NCBI GenBank assembly: GCA_029237695.1
Contig: CM055272.1
Location: forward strand, 36,094,791-36,158,790
DNA from: Conchocele bisecta
Taxonomy: Eukaryota > Mollusca > Bivalvia > Lucinida > Thyasiridae
DNA: 64,000 nt
Reading direction: 5' to 3'
Part shown: piece by piece, positions 25,801 to 40,800 of the stretch
Position numbering within the stretch: position 1 is the first letter of the stretch
How the letters are laid out: each line of letters opens with the position of its first letter
Program-made: the position numbers and the translations under genes
The notes under the pieces: model-generated
What the model was told of the DNA's origin: nothing
What the model saw: only the letters and a program-made list of their open reading frames with translations
Databases searched by the model: none

Positions 25801-28800
25801 CATAACAATCCGATTTGGACAAAAAATGTACCAGAGTGATCGCCTCATTGATACCTTCGATTTGATATATAACATGACCATATTCGGTCAAAAATAAAAT
25901 TTGACCCCACGGGCCACGCCCATTTTTGACCCCGGGGTCACCATTTTAACAACTTTCAAAGAGCAATGTACATCGATCATTCCTACCAAGTTTCGTCGAG
26001 ATCCGGCTAGCGTTTCATGAGAAGAAGATTTTTTAAGAATTTATGCTATTTTTAGACGGCGGCCGTCTTGGATTAGCGATGACCTCCATTTTAACAAATC
26101 TGAAAAGGCTTCACACATGGACCATAACTTTTAAGTTTGGCTACCATGGGCCAAGCGGTTCATGTGAAGAATTTTGAAATCTCGAATAAAAGAACGACCT
26201 TTTGACCTTTCGGCGGCCATCTTGGATGACATAACAATCCGATTTCGACAGAAAATACACCAGAGTGATCGCCTCATTGATACCTTCAATTTAATATATG
26301 ACATGACCATATTCGGTCAAAAATAAAATTTGATCCCAATTTGACCCCACGGGCCACACCCATTTTTGACCCCGGGGTCACCATTTTAACAACTTTGAAA
26401 GAGCAATGTACATCGATCATTCCTACCAAGTTTCGTCGAAATCCGGCAAGCGGTTCATGAGAAGAAGATTTTTTAAGAATTTATGCTAGTTTTAGACAGC
26501 GGCCATCTTGGATTAGCGATGACCTCCATTTTAACAAATCTGAAAAGGCGTTTGAAAATGTTCACGGACGACGGACAACGACGGACGACGGACGACGACG
26601 GACACATTTCGGTAACAATAGCTCACATGAGCTTCGCTCAGGTGAGCTAAAAATATTAAACAAAATTTATTTTTTAGCCCCATGTTAAATTCCCATAGGA
26701 AAATAGTTTTTTCACTATAAAATCAATATTTGATGGAATTTCATCATATAAAAAAAAGTGTGGAGTGTGACCTTTTTGTTATTGATGAAAAAGTACTTAT
26801 ATTTAAATATTTTTAAGATTGAATGTGTTTAATGGCCAAAAGATCGTCGGCAGCAAAACGTGGAACAGACAGTAGTTACATACATACCTGTTCATGTTTT
26901 TTTGTCTGCAATTTTGAATATGTGGTTGTAACTGGAGAAATGGGGCTTATGGGTTTTGCGACCAGAGTAAATCCAGATCAGCCTGTGCATCCGCACAGTC
27001 TGATCAGGATCTGCACTGTTCACCATTCCATCAATGAAACACCCGTCATGCTTCTAACAAACAATATAGATTTTTATCAGGCTACAGGAGGGTGATATTT
27101 GCTCAGGAGCTACATTGGTCACAAATCACATATGCCCCATTTCTCCAGTCACAGCCACATATGATTATGGGAGAAAACTGGTCAATATTGCTCAGTTACT
27201 ACTTGTACATATCTAGATTGATTGATAGGGGTTTTATGTCCATTCAACAGCAAGGTCGTATACAGATGGGAATGCAACTGTATTGGGAGCACTGTAGACA
27301 TACATTCAGCACTGAAATTACAATAAAAAAATTCAGAACTGAAAAACCTGATCTGGTGCCAGGCACCCTTACTACACTGGACCCAAGTGTAATTCCCAGT
27401 AAGATCCACCATTAAGATATGAATCCTTAAATATGGATTAGATATGCATTAACTCATTCCTTTCAAAACACACCTTTACGGGTATGAAATATTTCATTTT
27501 TCTTATTTCTCAATGAAAGCATATGTTGTGACCACTCATTTGAACCGTCTCGACGAGACGGTTCAAATGGTGGTCACGACATATATTTCTGAGCTCATGT
27601 GAAGAAAATATTCAGGATTTCCAACAAACAAAATGGCGTATCCTCAGCATGAATCCTTAAAGATGGATTCATGGTTAAGATACGCATTAAAGATTGGGGC
27701 CCTCAAATTATGTAAAAATATATTGTTACAGAAATTAAATGTGTACCTAATTATATAATTATTCCACAAGCTTTTAACATCAAAATTGATCGTTTTTACA
27801 CTGTGAGTATTAACTAATATTTCAATACTATGTTAGTAGTGGTGATCACCAGTTTATGTACATGTGAAGACAGAGTGATTAGTTTTAATTATATAAATCA
27901 AGTATGCGTATCAACTTAAACACGATTGCTGTCGATATCATATAAGTATATAGTTATTGTAAACCAGAAATTGCATTGGATAAATAAATATCGACTTCCT
28001 TTGAATAAATATCGAATTTGGTTAATATTTTGAGAAAACATATGTTTATCTCCGCTGACCTCAAGATTATTGATTTCCATCATACAAACAATACAAAATA
28101 GTACCAATATGTGTACCCGGTTATAAAAAGTCAACGCTCTTTGTATATATTAATAACATCTCCAAATGCTGAACCCAAAACATATAACCACTAAAATACA
28201 TCCTGATGTGCGGTAACCCATCTTTAATGCCCACCCTCCATAGAAATGTCAATTGATGAATTAAATGTGGTTTTATGTCCATTCAATAATAAAGTATTGG
28301 TTAACTTAGTGGCATACAGGGGTCACACAGTCATAGTATATACAGATGGTGGGAAGGGTGAATAGAGGATCTCAAACGAGTTTCCATTTGTTATGAGATT
28401 TATGAAACGAGTCAAGCACAATTTATGCACCAAGCCTCTGGCGAAGCACATAAATTGTACTCAACTCATTTCATAAATCTCATAACAAATGGAAACAAGC
28501 TTGAGATTCTGTTTATCATATCCCACTCCAAATAGCAGAAAACTAGCATATGACGTTTAAAGTAGGATGACGTCAACGTCAAAACATTGTCGAGCCATTA
28601 GTGGCATCATTTGGAACGTCTTTGTTTTATTTGTTTGGCATAACGTTGGTGCATAATACGAATATGTATTTAGGGTGATGCTGTCAGCCAATCAAACTGC
28701 AGGTGTTATGACACATGTATCATATCACATTTATGAAATGGGTTACAACGCGTCATAACAAGGTTTTCATGTGATAAATATAGCGGTAATTATTATTAAC

Positions 28801-31800
28801 CCTTTCCCTGTTTTGCGATATTTCGACTCATCCAAATCCAAAACATCTGAATTAAATTATCTGATAGAGTAGAAAACATTGTGGGAAAAGGAGAAATTGC
28901 TTGTTACAAGCAATTTCTCCTTTTCCCACAATGTTTTCAAAAGACATCTTCTGCAGAGGCGTGAAAAGTCGTCTCTATCAGGGAAAGGGTTAAACACTTG
29001 ACTGAGAATTAATTAAAGGGAAAACCATCACCATACGCATTTGATTTTTGTTATGGTAGGAGACGATTAATCCATCATATGAGGAATTTCCCTCTATAGG
29101 TATAAAGAATTCAAAATATTTTCCATCCAAAGTATATGCTGTGACCACTCAACTCAACAGTCTTGACGAGGCAGTTCAAATGGCGGTAACAACATATACA
29201 CCCATTAAGAAATACGAAAAATATTTAGAATTTGCAGCAAAAAAATGTATTAGAGAAAAGGTGTAGCCTCCGCATACAAAGAGGAACAGTGATTTGTTTG
29301 GGAATGTATTCAATCCAGGAGTCATTTTATTTTAGATCTTACCTGGGAAACTGAAATAAATTGGAAACATTTTACGCACTTACAAACTCCTCAAACAATA
29401 TCGTTTATATAACACGGTGTGGGATCACGTGGTCTTTTGTTTTTGTTCTGCGTAATGAGATGTGAGGTAAATCTTATTTTTCACCAATATGACTACAATT
29501 TCTTCCTTTCTATGATGATCATATTCCTGTCATTAACAATACAAGTCCGGCAATATTAAACAAGGGCAGCGTTATTATGAAGCTAATCCCCTCGCTGGCA
29601 GCCTTGATAACTAAAGAAAGTGAGCAGTGGCTCACGTATACTCCCGGCCGCCGCCTGGACCAACAAATAAAACCTTCAACACAAATATTTAAAAAACTTC
29701 ATGAAGGCCGCATGGGTGTGGTATGGAATGAAAATATGGATGATGATAAGGAAGTATATGAAGTTTGAAGTCAATCTAACTTACCGTGCAGAGATAATGG
29801 GTACCCGAAAACTTTAACGCAAATCTTACGGACGCATATTTCTAAGTAATTTGACCTTGACCTTGGATATGAAGGCCGCATGAGTGTGGTATGGAATGAA
29901 AAAATGGATGATGATAAGGAAGTACATGTATTTGAAGTTCGAGCTCAATTAGACTTACCGTTACAGAGATAATTTGTACCCAAAAACTTTAACGTGGACA
30001 GAGGGCCGGAATTATGAAAACTACCGGTATATACCTCGACATACTTTTTTAATTTAACGCATGTGCCTTGCAAAGCTTTACAAACAAGGTGAACATAAGT
30101 CCTCAGTGACCTTGACCTTTGGCGGTCAGACGTGGGTCATATGCAAAACAAAGCACACATTGTGGCCAAATATTATCAAAATCAGTCAAGGGTTCATAAG
30201 TAATTGAAATCTGAAAAAGGTACTACTAATGTACGTATCGGCCTGTAGCCGATTTCATCAACATTGCAAAGTATACTTATATAGCAAAGTATACTTTGAG
30301 GGAGTAATCATTTATTTTTCCCGAAATGCATTATTTCATATAGAACTAACGACTGCATATATTTGATGATTAAAAGTATGCAGGATTATTATACTGAATT
30401 TATTACATTATCACAGCCAAAATGGCTGTGATAATGTAATACATTCAGTATAATAAAAATTAATAAATTTATCCTAAAATTGAAAATTTCTCCCTCAAAG
30501 TATACTTTGCTAGATAAGTATACTTTGCAATGTTGGTGAACTATGCTACAGGGGATAAGATAATAAAGTGACATTATTACTGTAGCTTATTCAAGACATC
30601 TTCCCAGTTTTCAAACAACTTATATTGCAGCTACCATAACAAGAAATCAGGACACCCTGATGGACGTACCCCTCAAAAACATTAACACAAATTTCTAAGT
30701 CATTTGATTGAGCACATGGTTAGCATAGGTGGTCTATAGCATGAAAATATGGTTGATGACAAATAAGTATATCATGTTTCAAGCCAATCTGACTTGCAGT
30801 AAAAGAAATAGAGCTGGGGGCCGTTTCACTAAATTTTGTATGACTAAAATTTTGTAAGTGCAAATTTAGGATGGTCTGGAAATTTCAATTGATGGATTTA
30901 CATTTATTGAGTATAGGCTGCATGCAGCCTATGCTCAATAAATGTAAATCCAATAATTGTTTACAAGAAAACAGTGTTAATGTGAAATTTACAGACTGTC
31001 ATAATTTTGCACTTAGGCACATTTTAGTCGTACAAAGTTTAGTGAAACGAGTGCCAGAACATTTTTAAAGCAAATCTCGGACAGACAGACTGACTTTTTT
31101 GTGGGTATATAGCTCCTTAGGTTTTCTAGACACACAACATGCAGAAAAAAATCACATTCAAAATGGTGGATATTCTTTACATGAAGTTATTCCTGGTTTT
31201 CTCTCACATTGAAACCCACAAACTTAAATGGATATAAATAAATTACAGTCACCAAATCGGATTCTCTGTTTGGGATGTGTGACCAGTGTAGTAGCTCTTG
31301 ATCAAATAGCACATTCCTGTAGCCTGACAACACTTTATATTCCTTGTTTGAGGCATGGAAGGTGTTTCATTGATGGAATGGTGACCAGTGCAGGTCCTGA
31401 TCAGACAGACAGACAGATGGACAGACAGATGGATGGACAGATAGGATGGATGCTATATGTACACTAAAAAAAAATTGGGATACATAATGAAAGATCATGT
31501 AGACATGGTAGGTACCTGAAAACATTCACACAAATGTTGGGGTTTCTAAGTCATTTGACACTCGGACAGACGGACGGACATCTCTACAACCCTGAGGTGG
31601 TACATCCATTGTTTTCAAACAAAAGTATGACCACCTTAGACACAATAGTCTTTAACCCTTAGAATGCGGGAACCGAAAATAGTCGTCTGCTGTTAATTCA
31701 TATTTTGTCTTTTCTCTCAGTAAAAACATGGTTTGTCAGCATTTTAGAATCACTTTCATTGGAAATGATTCTAAAATGCTGCAAAACCAAGTTTTTGATG

Positions 31801-34800
31801 AGAAGAATGGAAAATAAAAAATATTCAGCAGACGACACAAATTAATTCAGCATTGTAAGGGGGTTAAATGGTTATGGAATAAGTTGCATTGTTCTCCTTT
31901 GTCTTAGGCCACAACTCCAACCACCTAAGACCCCAATCGTGCGCCCGCCCAGACACGTGGACAGACGGACAGACAAAGTGGCGACTATAAAAGGTAATAG
32001 AGAAGTGTACAAACCTGTTTCTGGACGAGATCATACTGAGGGTCGACCCATGACGACTCAGAGAAGGCATCATCTGGGTCATCTTGACCCGGTCTATCAG
32101 CTGGCTCCTGTAATAGATTGGTTAGTTGCTTTACTATAGGAATGAATGGCCTTTTTCTGGAATTTATCGGGGTATAAACTTGGAAAAGTCGCGGGCGATT
32201 CCCGCGACTTTTCCAAGTTTACATCCCCGATAAATTCAACAAAGAGGCCATTCATTCCTTATAATTCCAGCATTTTAAATAAATTCATAAAGAAAATGTG
32301 TTTATTTTCTGTTTTCTTAAGAATTATTTTAACTGCGTTACGGAAAGTAGTTCGGCGTGGGAGTTTACTGGGATATAAATTTTGGACAGAGACTTGCTAT
32401 GGGCCAATCAAATGTTAGGGAATTGTGTAAATATTTTTGTGCTGGAATTATTTGTTCATTAATTTATCCCAGCAGAGGTAGTCATAAAGAGTTGGGACTC
32501 TCGCTTTCAAGTATCATCCGAAAGCTCAGTCGTATGGAATTACTGTGCTCAATAAATGTAAATCTAATAATTTCTTACAAATTGTTAATCTAAAATTTAC
32601 AGACTATGATAATCTAGCACTTACAAACATTTTATTTGTACGAAGTTTAGTGAAACGGCCTCATTTATCAGATTGTCACCCAAACGATAAAAGGATTTAT
32701 CAGACCTCCATCAAATTATCAACAGGGTTTTATCAGATCTCCACCAAATTATCAACAGGGTTTTATTAGATCTCCACCAAATTATCAACAGGGTTTTATT
32801 AGATCTCCACCAAATTTATCAATTTTTACAGTTTTATCAACAGGGTTTTATCATCACCAAAATTATCAACAGGGTTTTATTAGACCTCCACCAAATTATC
32901 AACAGGGTTTATAGATCTCCAACCATTTTATACAAAGGGTTTTCACCACCAAATTATCAACGGGTTTTATTAGATTCCACCAAATTATCAACAGGGTTTT
33001 ATTCAGATCCTTCCACCAAATATTCACCAGGGTTTTATCAGACCTCCACCAAATTATCAACAGGGTTTTATCATTACTTTTCATCCATTATCAACAGGGT
33101 TTTATTAGATCTCCACCAAATTATCAACAGGGTTTTATTAGATCTCCACCAAATTATCAACAGGGTTTTATCAGACCTCCACCAAATTATCAACAGGGTT
33201 TTATCAGACCTCCACCAAATTATCAACAGGGTTTTATCAGATCTCCACCAAATTATCAACAGGGTTTTATCAGACCTCCACCAAATTATCAACAGGGTTT
33301 TATTAGATCTCCACCAAATTATCAACAGGGTTTTATCAGACCTCCACCAAAGTATCAACAGGGTTTTATCAGACCTCCACCAAATTATCAACAGGGTTTT
33401 ATCAGACCTCCACCAAATTATCAACAGGGTTTTATCAGACCTCCACCAAATTATCAACAGGGTTTTATTAGATCTCCACCAAATTATCAACAGGGTTTTA
33501 TTAGATCTCCACCAAATTATCAACAGGGTTTTATTAGATCTCCACCAAATTATCAACAGGGTTTTATCAGACCTCCACCAAATTATCAACAGGGTTTTAT
33601 CAGATCTCCACCAAATTATCAACATTCAACTTACTCCTCCAAACTGGGAGCTTCCGCAGGGCGTTTTGGTTGCAGATTTGGGTCGTATATCTTGTCAAAC
33701 ATCTCCTTGAATTCTGCCTCGCTCTTGTTTGGGTAGACAATTTGTAGAATTGTATCCAACTGCTCCTTCGAGATGGCTCCAACTCTCACCAGGCCAGCGA
33801 TGAACTCGAACTCCTGATAATTGATAATTAATAGCCACAAGTTGCTATACTTGAATAATAAAAGAAATGTTAGAGTATGAAACACTACGAATAGAAACAA
33901 TAGACAACTAGAGCAAGTTCATGGATACTCCTAAATGCCACATGGACTGATAAACAAATAATTTTACAAAAAAATCGCCAAAACATTATATTTTATGAAA
34001 ATTTCTATTTAAAGTCAGTTGGCCTTGAATTTGTGCAAGTGGGTCAGTAGCTGATTTCATCAAAATTGCAAAGTATACTTATATAGCAAAGTATACGTTC
34101 AGGGAGTAATCATTTATTTTTCCCGAAATGCATTATTCATATAGAACTAACGACTGCATATATTAGATGATTATAAGTATGCAGAATTATTATACTGAAT
34201 TTATTACATTATCACAGCCGAAATGGCTGTGATAATGTAATAAATTCAGTATAATAAAAAATTATCCTTAAATTTTAAATTTCTCCCTCAAAGTATACTT
34301 TGCTAGATAAGTATACTTTGCATTGTTGGGTAAATAGGCTACAGATGAGTGGGATGTGGAATGAAAATCTGGATGATGACAAAGAAACATGTGAAGTTTC
34401 AAGATGTTCGGAGTAATGTTTACAGAGATATTAGATACGCAAAACCGTGAACACAAATGTTAGACAGACCCACGAAAACATGGACGCAATATGACTAACA
34501 TGACAAAACGTATATGTGACTGTGACTGGAGAAATGGGGAGCATCGGTTTTGTATCCGCACAGGCTGATCAGGATCTGCATAGTACAAGCAATATCAATT
34601 GTTATCAGGTTGCAGGAATGTGCGATCTGATCAGCAGCTACACTGATCACAAATCCCATAAGCCACATTTCTCCAGTCACAGCCATATATACGGCGTTTA
34701 GCCGTGTTAACCCTTTCAACACTACAGACGTATATCAAGGTGCATGATCACGTGGTTACAACAACATCAACGTCGCCCACTCCAAAGTAAGTATTATTTG

Positions 34801-37800
34801 ATATTTTCCTTAATATGCAACGGATTTTGATGAAATATGGCGCAGCAAACGCGTATTCAGGAGCTGCATTTGGTGGTCCAGGGAGTTTGGCACAGACTTA
34901 TGTCATTTTTGCGAAGAATCGATTTCCGTGTCGAAGTCACGGAAATCGATTCTTCGCAGAAACGACAGAAGTTTAGGCGAAAATACAGAGACCACCAAAT
35001 GCAGCTTAACAAGACGCGTTTGATGCGTCATATTTCATCAAAATCTGTTACGTAATAAGGACACTATAAAAGAATACGTACTTTGAATCGGATGGATTCT
35101 GGAAATTTCAGTACTTGTTGTTGTTGTTAGTTCCACGTGATCATACACCTTGTATATAGTGGTGTTTGCAAACAGTGTAGATCCAGATGAGACGGCTCGC
35201 AACGAGCCGTCTCATCAGGATTGGCCCTTTTTACAAGTAATTTCATCTTTTTGGAGTCCACTCCAGTTATATTTAGTGTTAGTGTTAAGGTTTTTTTCTT
35301 CAGTTTGGATATGTTTTTATTCTCCCCATAATAGGTCTGGTTAATATACTACATTTGCGTTGTGGGACGTGGTATAAATAGACGCACCTGATTCTGCATT
35401 GCCTTCCTGCGACAAACCTCGTACTCGTGCTTCACTTGTTCCAGGGTCTGGCTTATCTCCCTTTCCAGCTGGTTTCTACAACAACAACAACAATGGTTGA
35501 ATATTGTACTGCATGATATCTACACGATTTAACAACTGAATGGAGTTTAATCCTTACAAAGCTGAATTTAATTTTGTTCCCATTTTGCTCGATCAAAACA
35601 TGTTTTGACAGCTATAGTGCATGTAAGTTGTGTGCCTCATGTGCTGCTAAACTGTGTTAGTTGTTAAAAATAAGTTTCAGAATGTGGTCAGTCAGCACAT
35701 AAATGCCCCCAGTGGCAGATTGGGGAACCTCGTGCAACTACTTATTCAACCATGTTATGCTTATTGCAAAATGAGACGCAAATGACTGGGTCCTTCTGCT
35801 AAGCAAGCGAGTGAGCATCATCTTGGAATTCCTATGCATTTCCTATATAGCCTTGCCTGTTCATGCCCTGATATACTTCATATCAAGCCACTAGTCTGAT
35901 ATTCTCTATATACCTCATTTTCTCCATGCCAACCATGTGTTTATGGATAAGCAACATTTTCTTGATCTTGGCAGCTGTTTTGTTAGGGGCAACAAGGTTC
36001 TTCAGCTCCTCATCTTGAGCCTGTATCATTGATTTCTCTCGCTGCTCTAGTCGTGCTTGTAACTTCTGCTTCAACATCTACAACAGAGGTCACACTGATT
36101 ATGGCAGTAAAATATACAGGGACATCTCCCATTGCTTTAGTCTTAACTATAAAGTCTGCTTCAACATCTACAATGTGACACTGATTATTGCAGCACACTA
36201 TACAGGGATATCTCACATTGCATTAGCCTTAACTATAACGTCTGTTTCAACATCTACAATACACACTGATTATTGCAGCAAAATATACAGGGATTTCTCC
36301 CATTGCTTTAGTCTTAACTATAACTTCTGCTTCAAATTCTACAATAGACACAGATTATGCAGCAAAATATACAGGGATTTCTCCCATTGCTTTAGTCTTA
36401 ACTATAACTTCTGCTTCAACATCTACAATACACACTGATTATTGCAGTAAAATATACAGGGATATCTCCCGTTGAATTAGTCTGAACTATAACTTCTGCT
36501 TCAACATCTACAATACACACTGATTATTGCAGCACAATATACAGAGATTTCTCCCATTGCTTTAGTCTTAACTATAACTTCTGCTTCAACATCTACAATA
36601 CACACTGATTATTGCAGCAAAATATACAGGGATATCTCCCGTTGAATTAGTCTTAACTATAACTTCTGCTTCAACATCTACAATACACACTGATTATTGC
36701 AGCAGAATATACAGTGATTTCTCCCATTGCTTTAGTCTTAACTATAATGTCTGCTTCAACATCTACAATACACACTGATTATTGCAGCAAAATATACAGG
36801 GACATCTCCCATTGCATTAGTCTTAACTATAACGTCTGCTTCAACATCTACAATACACACTGATTATTGCAGCAAAATATACAGGGATATCTCCCGTTGA
36901 ATTAGTCTTAACTATAACTTCTGCTTCAACATCTACAATACACATGTTATTGCAGCAAAAATACAGTGAGTTCTACTTTAGTCTTAAACAATACTTGCTT
37001 CAACATCTACAATACACACTGATTATTGCAGAAAATATACAGTGATCTCCATTGCTTTAAGTCTTAACTATAACTTCTGCTTCAACATACAATACACACT
37101 GATTATTGCAAGCAAAAAATATACAGGGATTTCTCCCATTGCTTTTGTTTTATCTTAATAATTTCTGCTTCAACATCTACAATACACATGCTTATTGCAG
37201 CAAAATTTTATCAGGGATTTCTCCAATTTGCTTTGTTGTTCTTAAACTTTATAACTTCTTGCTTCAAATCTGCATTTTTACACACTGATTATTGCAGCAA
37301 CATATACAGTGATTTCTCCCATTGCATTAGTCTTAACTATAACTTCTGCTTCAACATCTACAATACACACTGATTATTGCAGCAAAATATACAGGGATTT
37401 CTCCCATTGCTTTTATAGTCTTAACTATAACTTCTGCTTCAACATCTGCATTACACACTGATTATTGCAGCAACATATACAGTGATTTCTCCCATTGCAT
37501 TAGTCTTAACTATAACTTCTGCTTCAACATCTACAATACACAATGATTATTGCAGCAAAATATACAGTGATTTCTCCCATTGCTTTAGTCTTAACTATAA
37601 CTTCTACTTCAACATCTACAATACACACTGATTATTGCAGCAGAATATACAGTGATTTCTCCCATTGCATTAGTCTTAACTATAACTTCTGCTTCAACAT
37701 CTACAATTAATACACACTGATTATTGTGGCAAAATATACAGTGATTTCTCCCATTGCATTAGCCTACATATAACTTCTGCTTCAATATCTACAATACACA

Positions 37801-40800
37801 CTGATTATTGCAGCAAAATATACAGTGATTTCTCCCATTGCTTTAGTCTTAACTATAACTTCTACTTCAACATCTACAATACACACTGATTATTGCAGCA
37901 AAATATACAGTGATTTCTCCCATTGCTTTAGTCTTAACTATAACTTCTGCTTCAACATCTACAGTACTCACAGATTATTGCAGCAAAATATACAGGGATT
38001 TCTCCCATTGCTTGTGTCTTAACTATAACTTCTGCTTCAACACCTACCAGGTCAGAGATCACATTGGAGAAATATATAGTTATTTAAGGGTGGGAATTGA
38101 CTCAATGCTACACGGCTTACAACAGCAAAATAGGGATATCTGCCATTGTATTAAGTTGCACCAGTTGCTTCTTATTAAGCATGTGTAACATCACAGAAGA
38201 CATGTATTATTTGTCGGAGATCAACTGACAGATTTGTTCTTGCCCATTCAAAACTTAACAACGTTAATGGTAAACGGTCAGTCGGTTGGTTGATCGGTCG
38301 GTCGGTCGGTCGGTCGGTCGCTCGCTCGGTCAGTCAGTAATTTATATTATTTATATGTGACTCACCTTTTCTTGAAGTTCCCTCTGGTCTTCCAATTTCT
38401 TGTTTAACTGCTCCTGGTCCTAAACAGAAAATGGCCAGTTACTTATCATACATTGTATGGTGAGATTATCAGGACACTTTTCAGCAACTATTAGCAGCAC
38501 AAATTTCAAAGTCATCTAACCATGACAGGCCCATACGCAGAGGGTGTGCGACGGGTGCGTATGCACCCCCCTTAACCCGTTCAACACCACAGGCCTGTAT
38601 AGTGGTATTGGCAAAAAGTGTAGATCCAGATGAGCCGGCACGTGACGAGCCGTCTCATCAGGATCTGCACTTTTTGCAAGTAATGTTCATAATTTTGAGA
38701 ACAAAAACACCTCATGTTCATAAATGGACTGGTCTGAAAATAATTTTGTGATGATTGGAATGGGTTGCAAAATGAACATATCAAAATACATCCCAGTTAT
38801 TTAGGGGTGAAATGGTTAATCTGCCGAGGTCTGTCTGTGAATGTGCAAAAAAAAACAATGTTTAGCCCTTTGCGCCGTCGATAACGCACCTCCCTAAATT
38901 AATTCCTGTGTACGGGCCTGCATGACCCATACATTTCCTACAGCGAATTATTTGTTAGTATAAGATATTGTTCATGTGTTGGATATTTAAGGAATTAAAT
39001 GCGAGGGAGCACTAGCGATTGCAGCATTTAGTCCCTGAAAAATTCAATATGTGAACAATAACATAATTATAGTTCAGTCAAGTGTACAATGCAATGTCCC
39101 ATCCGAGTATTGATTGTCCATTTCCTGTCGAACAATTAATCATTAAATCTGGTAATATATAACTTATGGTTAAACATTGCAATATGTGAAATAAGTGGAG
39201 CACAATGCTGTCCAGCGATTGGCTTAGAAAACAGGGCGAAATATAATGGGGCCTTCGTTTCATTTTATATCTTACACAAGTAAGTAGCTTGGGACCCCTG
39301 GTACAAAACAACTGTTCATGTCAAATGATGAAAGTCGCTTGCTTGCCATTTATATTGCACAAGAAGATATACCGGTATAGAGGATATTCAGTTTTGTTGC
39401 AACGAATAATTTATGACGTTAATGTGGCTGTGACTGGAGAAATGGGGCTTATGGGTTTTGCGACCAGTGTAGATCCAGCTCAGCCTGTGCATCCGCACAG
39501 TCTGATCAGGATCTACACTGTTCGCCATTCCATCATATAGATCATTATCAGTCTACAGAAGTGTGCTATTTGACTGTGACTGGCAAAATGGGGCTTATGG
39601 GTTTTGCGACCAGTGTATATCCAGAGCAGCCTATGTATCCATTTGTCATTTGGAGGAGACTTACAACTGAGGTGTAGTCTCTATGTGTGGCTGTGACTGG
39701 AGAAATGGGGCTGATGGGTTTTGCGACCAGTGTACAAGCAATATAGATTATTATCAGGCTACAGGAGTGTGCCATTCGATCATAAGCTAAACTGGTCACA
39801 AATTCCATAAGCCCCATTTCTCCAGTCACAGCCACATAAAAAGTGGTGTGAAAAGTCCATATTTCATGAGTGCACGAGAGAAATATGGACATTTCAAACC
39901 ATAAAATGAATATATGTCATATTCATTGAATAAATATGAATATTCTATTTATCATATACGCAATGAGAAAATATGACCAGTGCTCCAGATAAGCTGCGTA
40001 TTTGCTTAAATACCCAATCAAAATTGCCAAAAAAAATAAATGAAATCAGAAGTAGCGTGTATCAAAAAGCAATGAACTTTTGTGGTATCTTTATCATACT
40101 GCAGAAAACAATCTTGGTATTTCATTAGAATTGTCTCCAAGGAGACAATTCTAATGCAATGCCAAGAATTGGTTTCATTTCAAAGAAAACTATTCAATAA
40201 TTGCTGTCTGTTGATGTGTAACAGTAGTGGGATTTTATTTTACACAATTAAAATTTTGAAATACCCAATTGCTTCAGTAATGATGGAGTGACAATACTCA
40301 ATTACTAATTCCTTATCTGGAGCCTGATATGACTTTTATTTATATCGCATAGGTATATGATACGAGATGGCCGCGGCCCGCATGTCGAGCCGGCCGAGGC
40401 ATTTGATGGTCTCAGAGTGTATTTATTTGAAGTTTGATGCCCAATAAGCATACACAGTTTGAAGCAAATCTGACTGACGGTTACCGAGATAGTAGGTATG
40501 TGAAAACTTTAACGCAAATTTTGACAGAAACTTTAATGCAAACTTCTAAGTCATTTGACCTTGACATAGGGTCACAGGGGCCGCATGAGTGGGATACAGC
40601 ATGAATATATGGATCGTGAATAATAAGCATATGAAGTTTCAAGTCAATGTGACTTAGGACTGCACAGATATAAGGTATTTAAAAACTTTAACGCAGATTT
40701 CGGAACGCAAACTTCTAAGTCATTTGACCTTGGACACAGGGGCCATATGAGTGGGATACAGCATGAATATATGGATGATGACTAAAAAGTATATGGAGTT

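Noticed and set aside
33074..33625. 183-codon open frame of repeated LLIIWWRS-type units on the minus strand
   Set aside because: It is produced by the 34-bp minisatellite beside exon 21, where the unit lengths happen to keep the frame open. No start context, splice logic or non-repeat sequence supports a protein.
32690..38060. Regular repeats considered as a CRISPR array
   Set aside because: The units are contiguous with no unique spacers, sit in introns of a eukaryotic gene, and one set is derived from exon sequence.
36175..38188. Short open frames with CSKIYRDFSHCFSLNYNF repeats on the plus strand
   Set aside because: Antisense readings of the exon 19 edge array.
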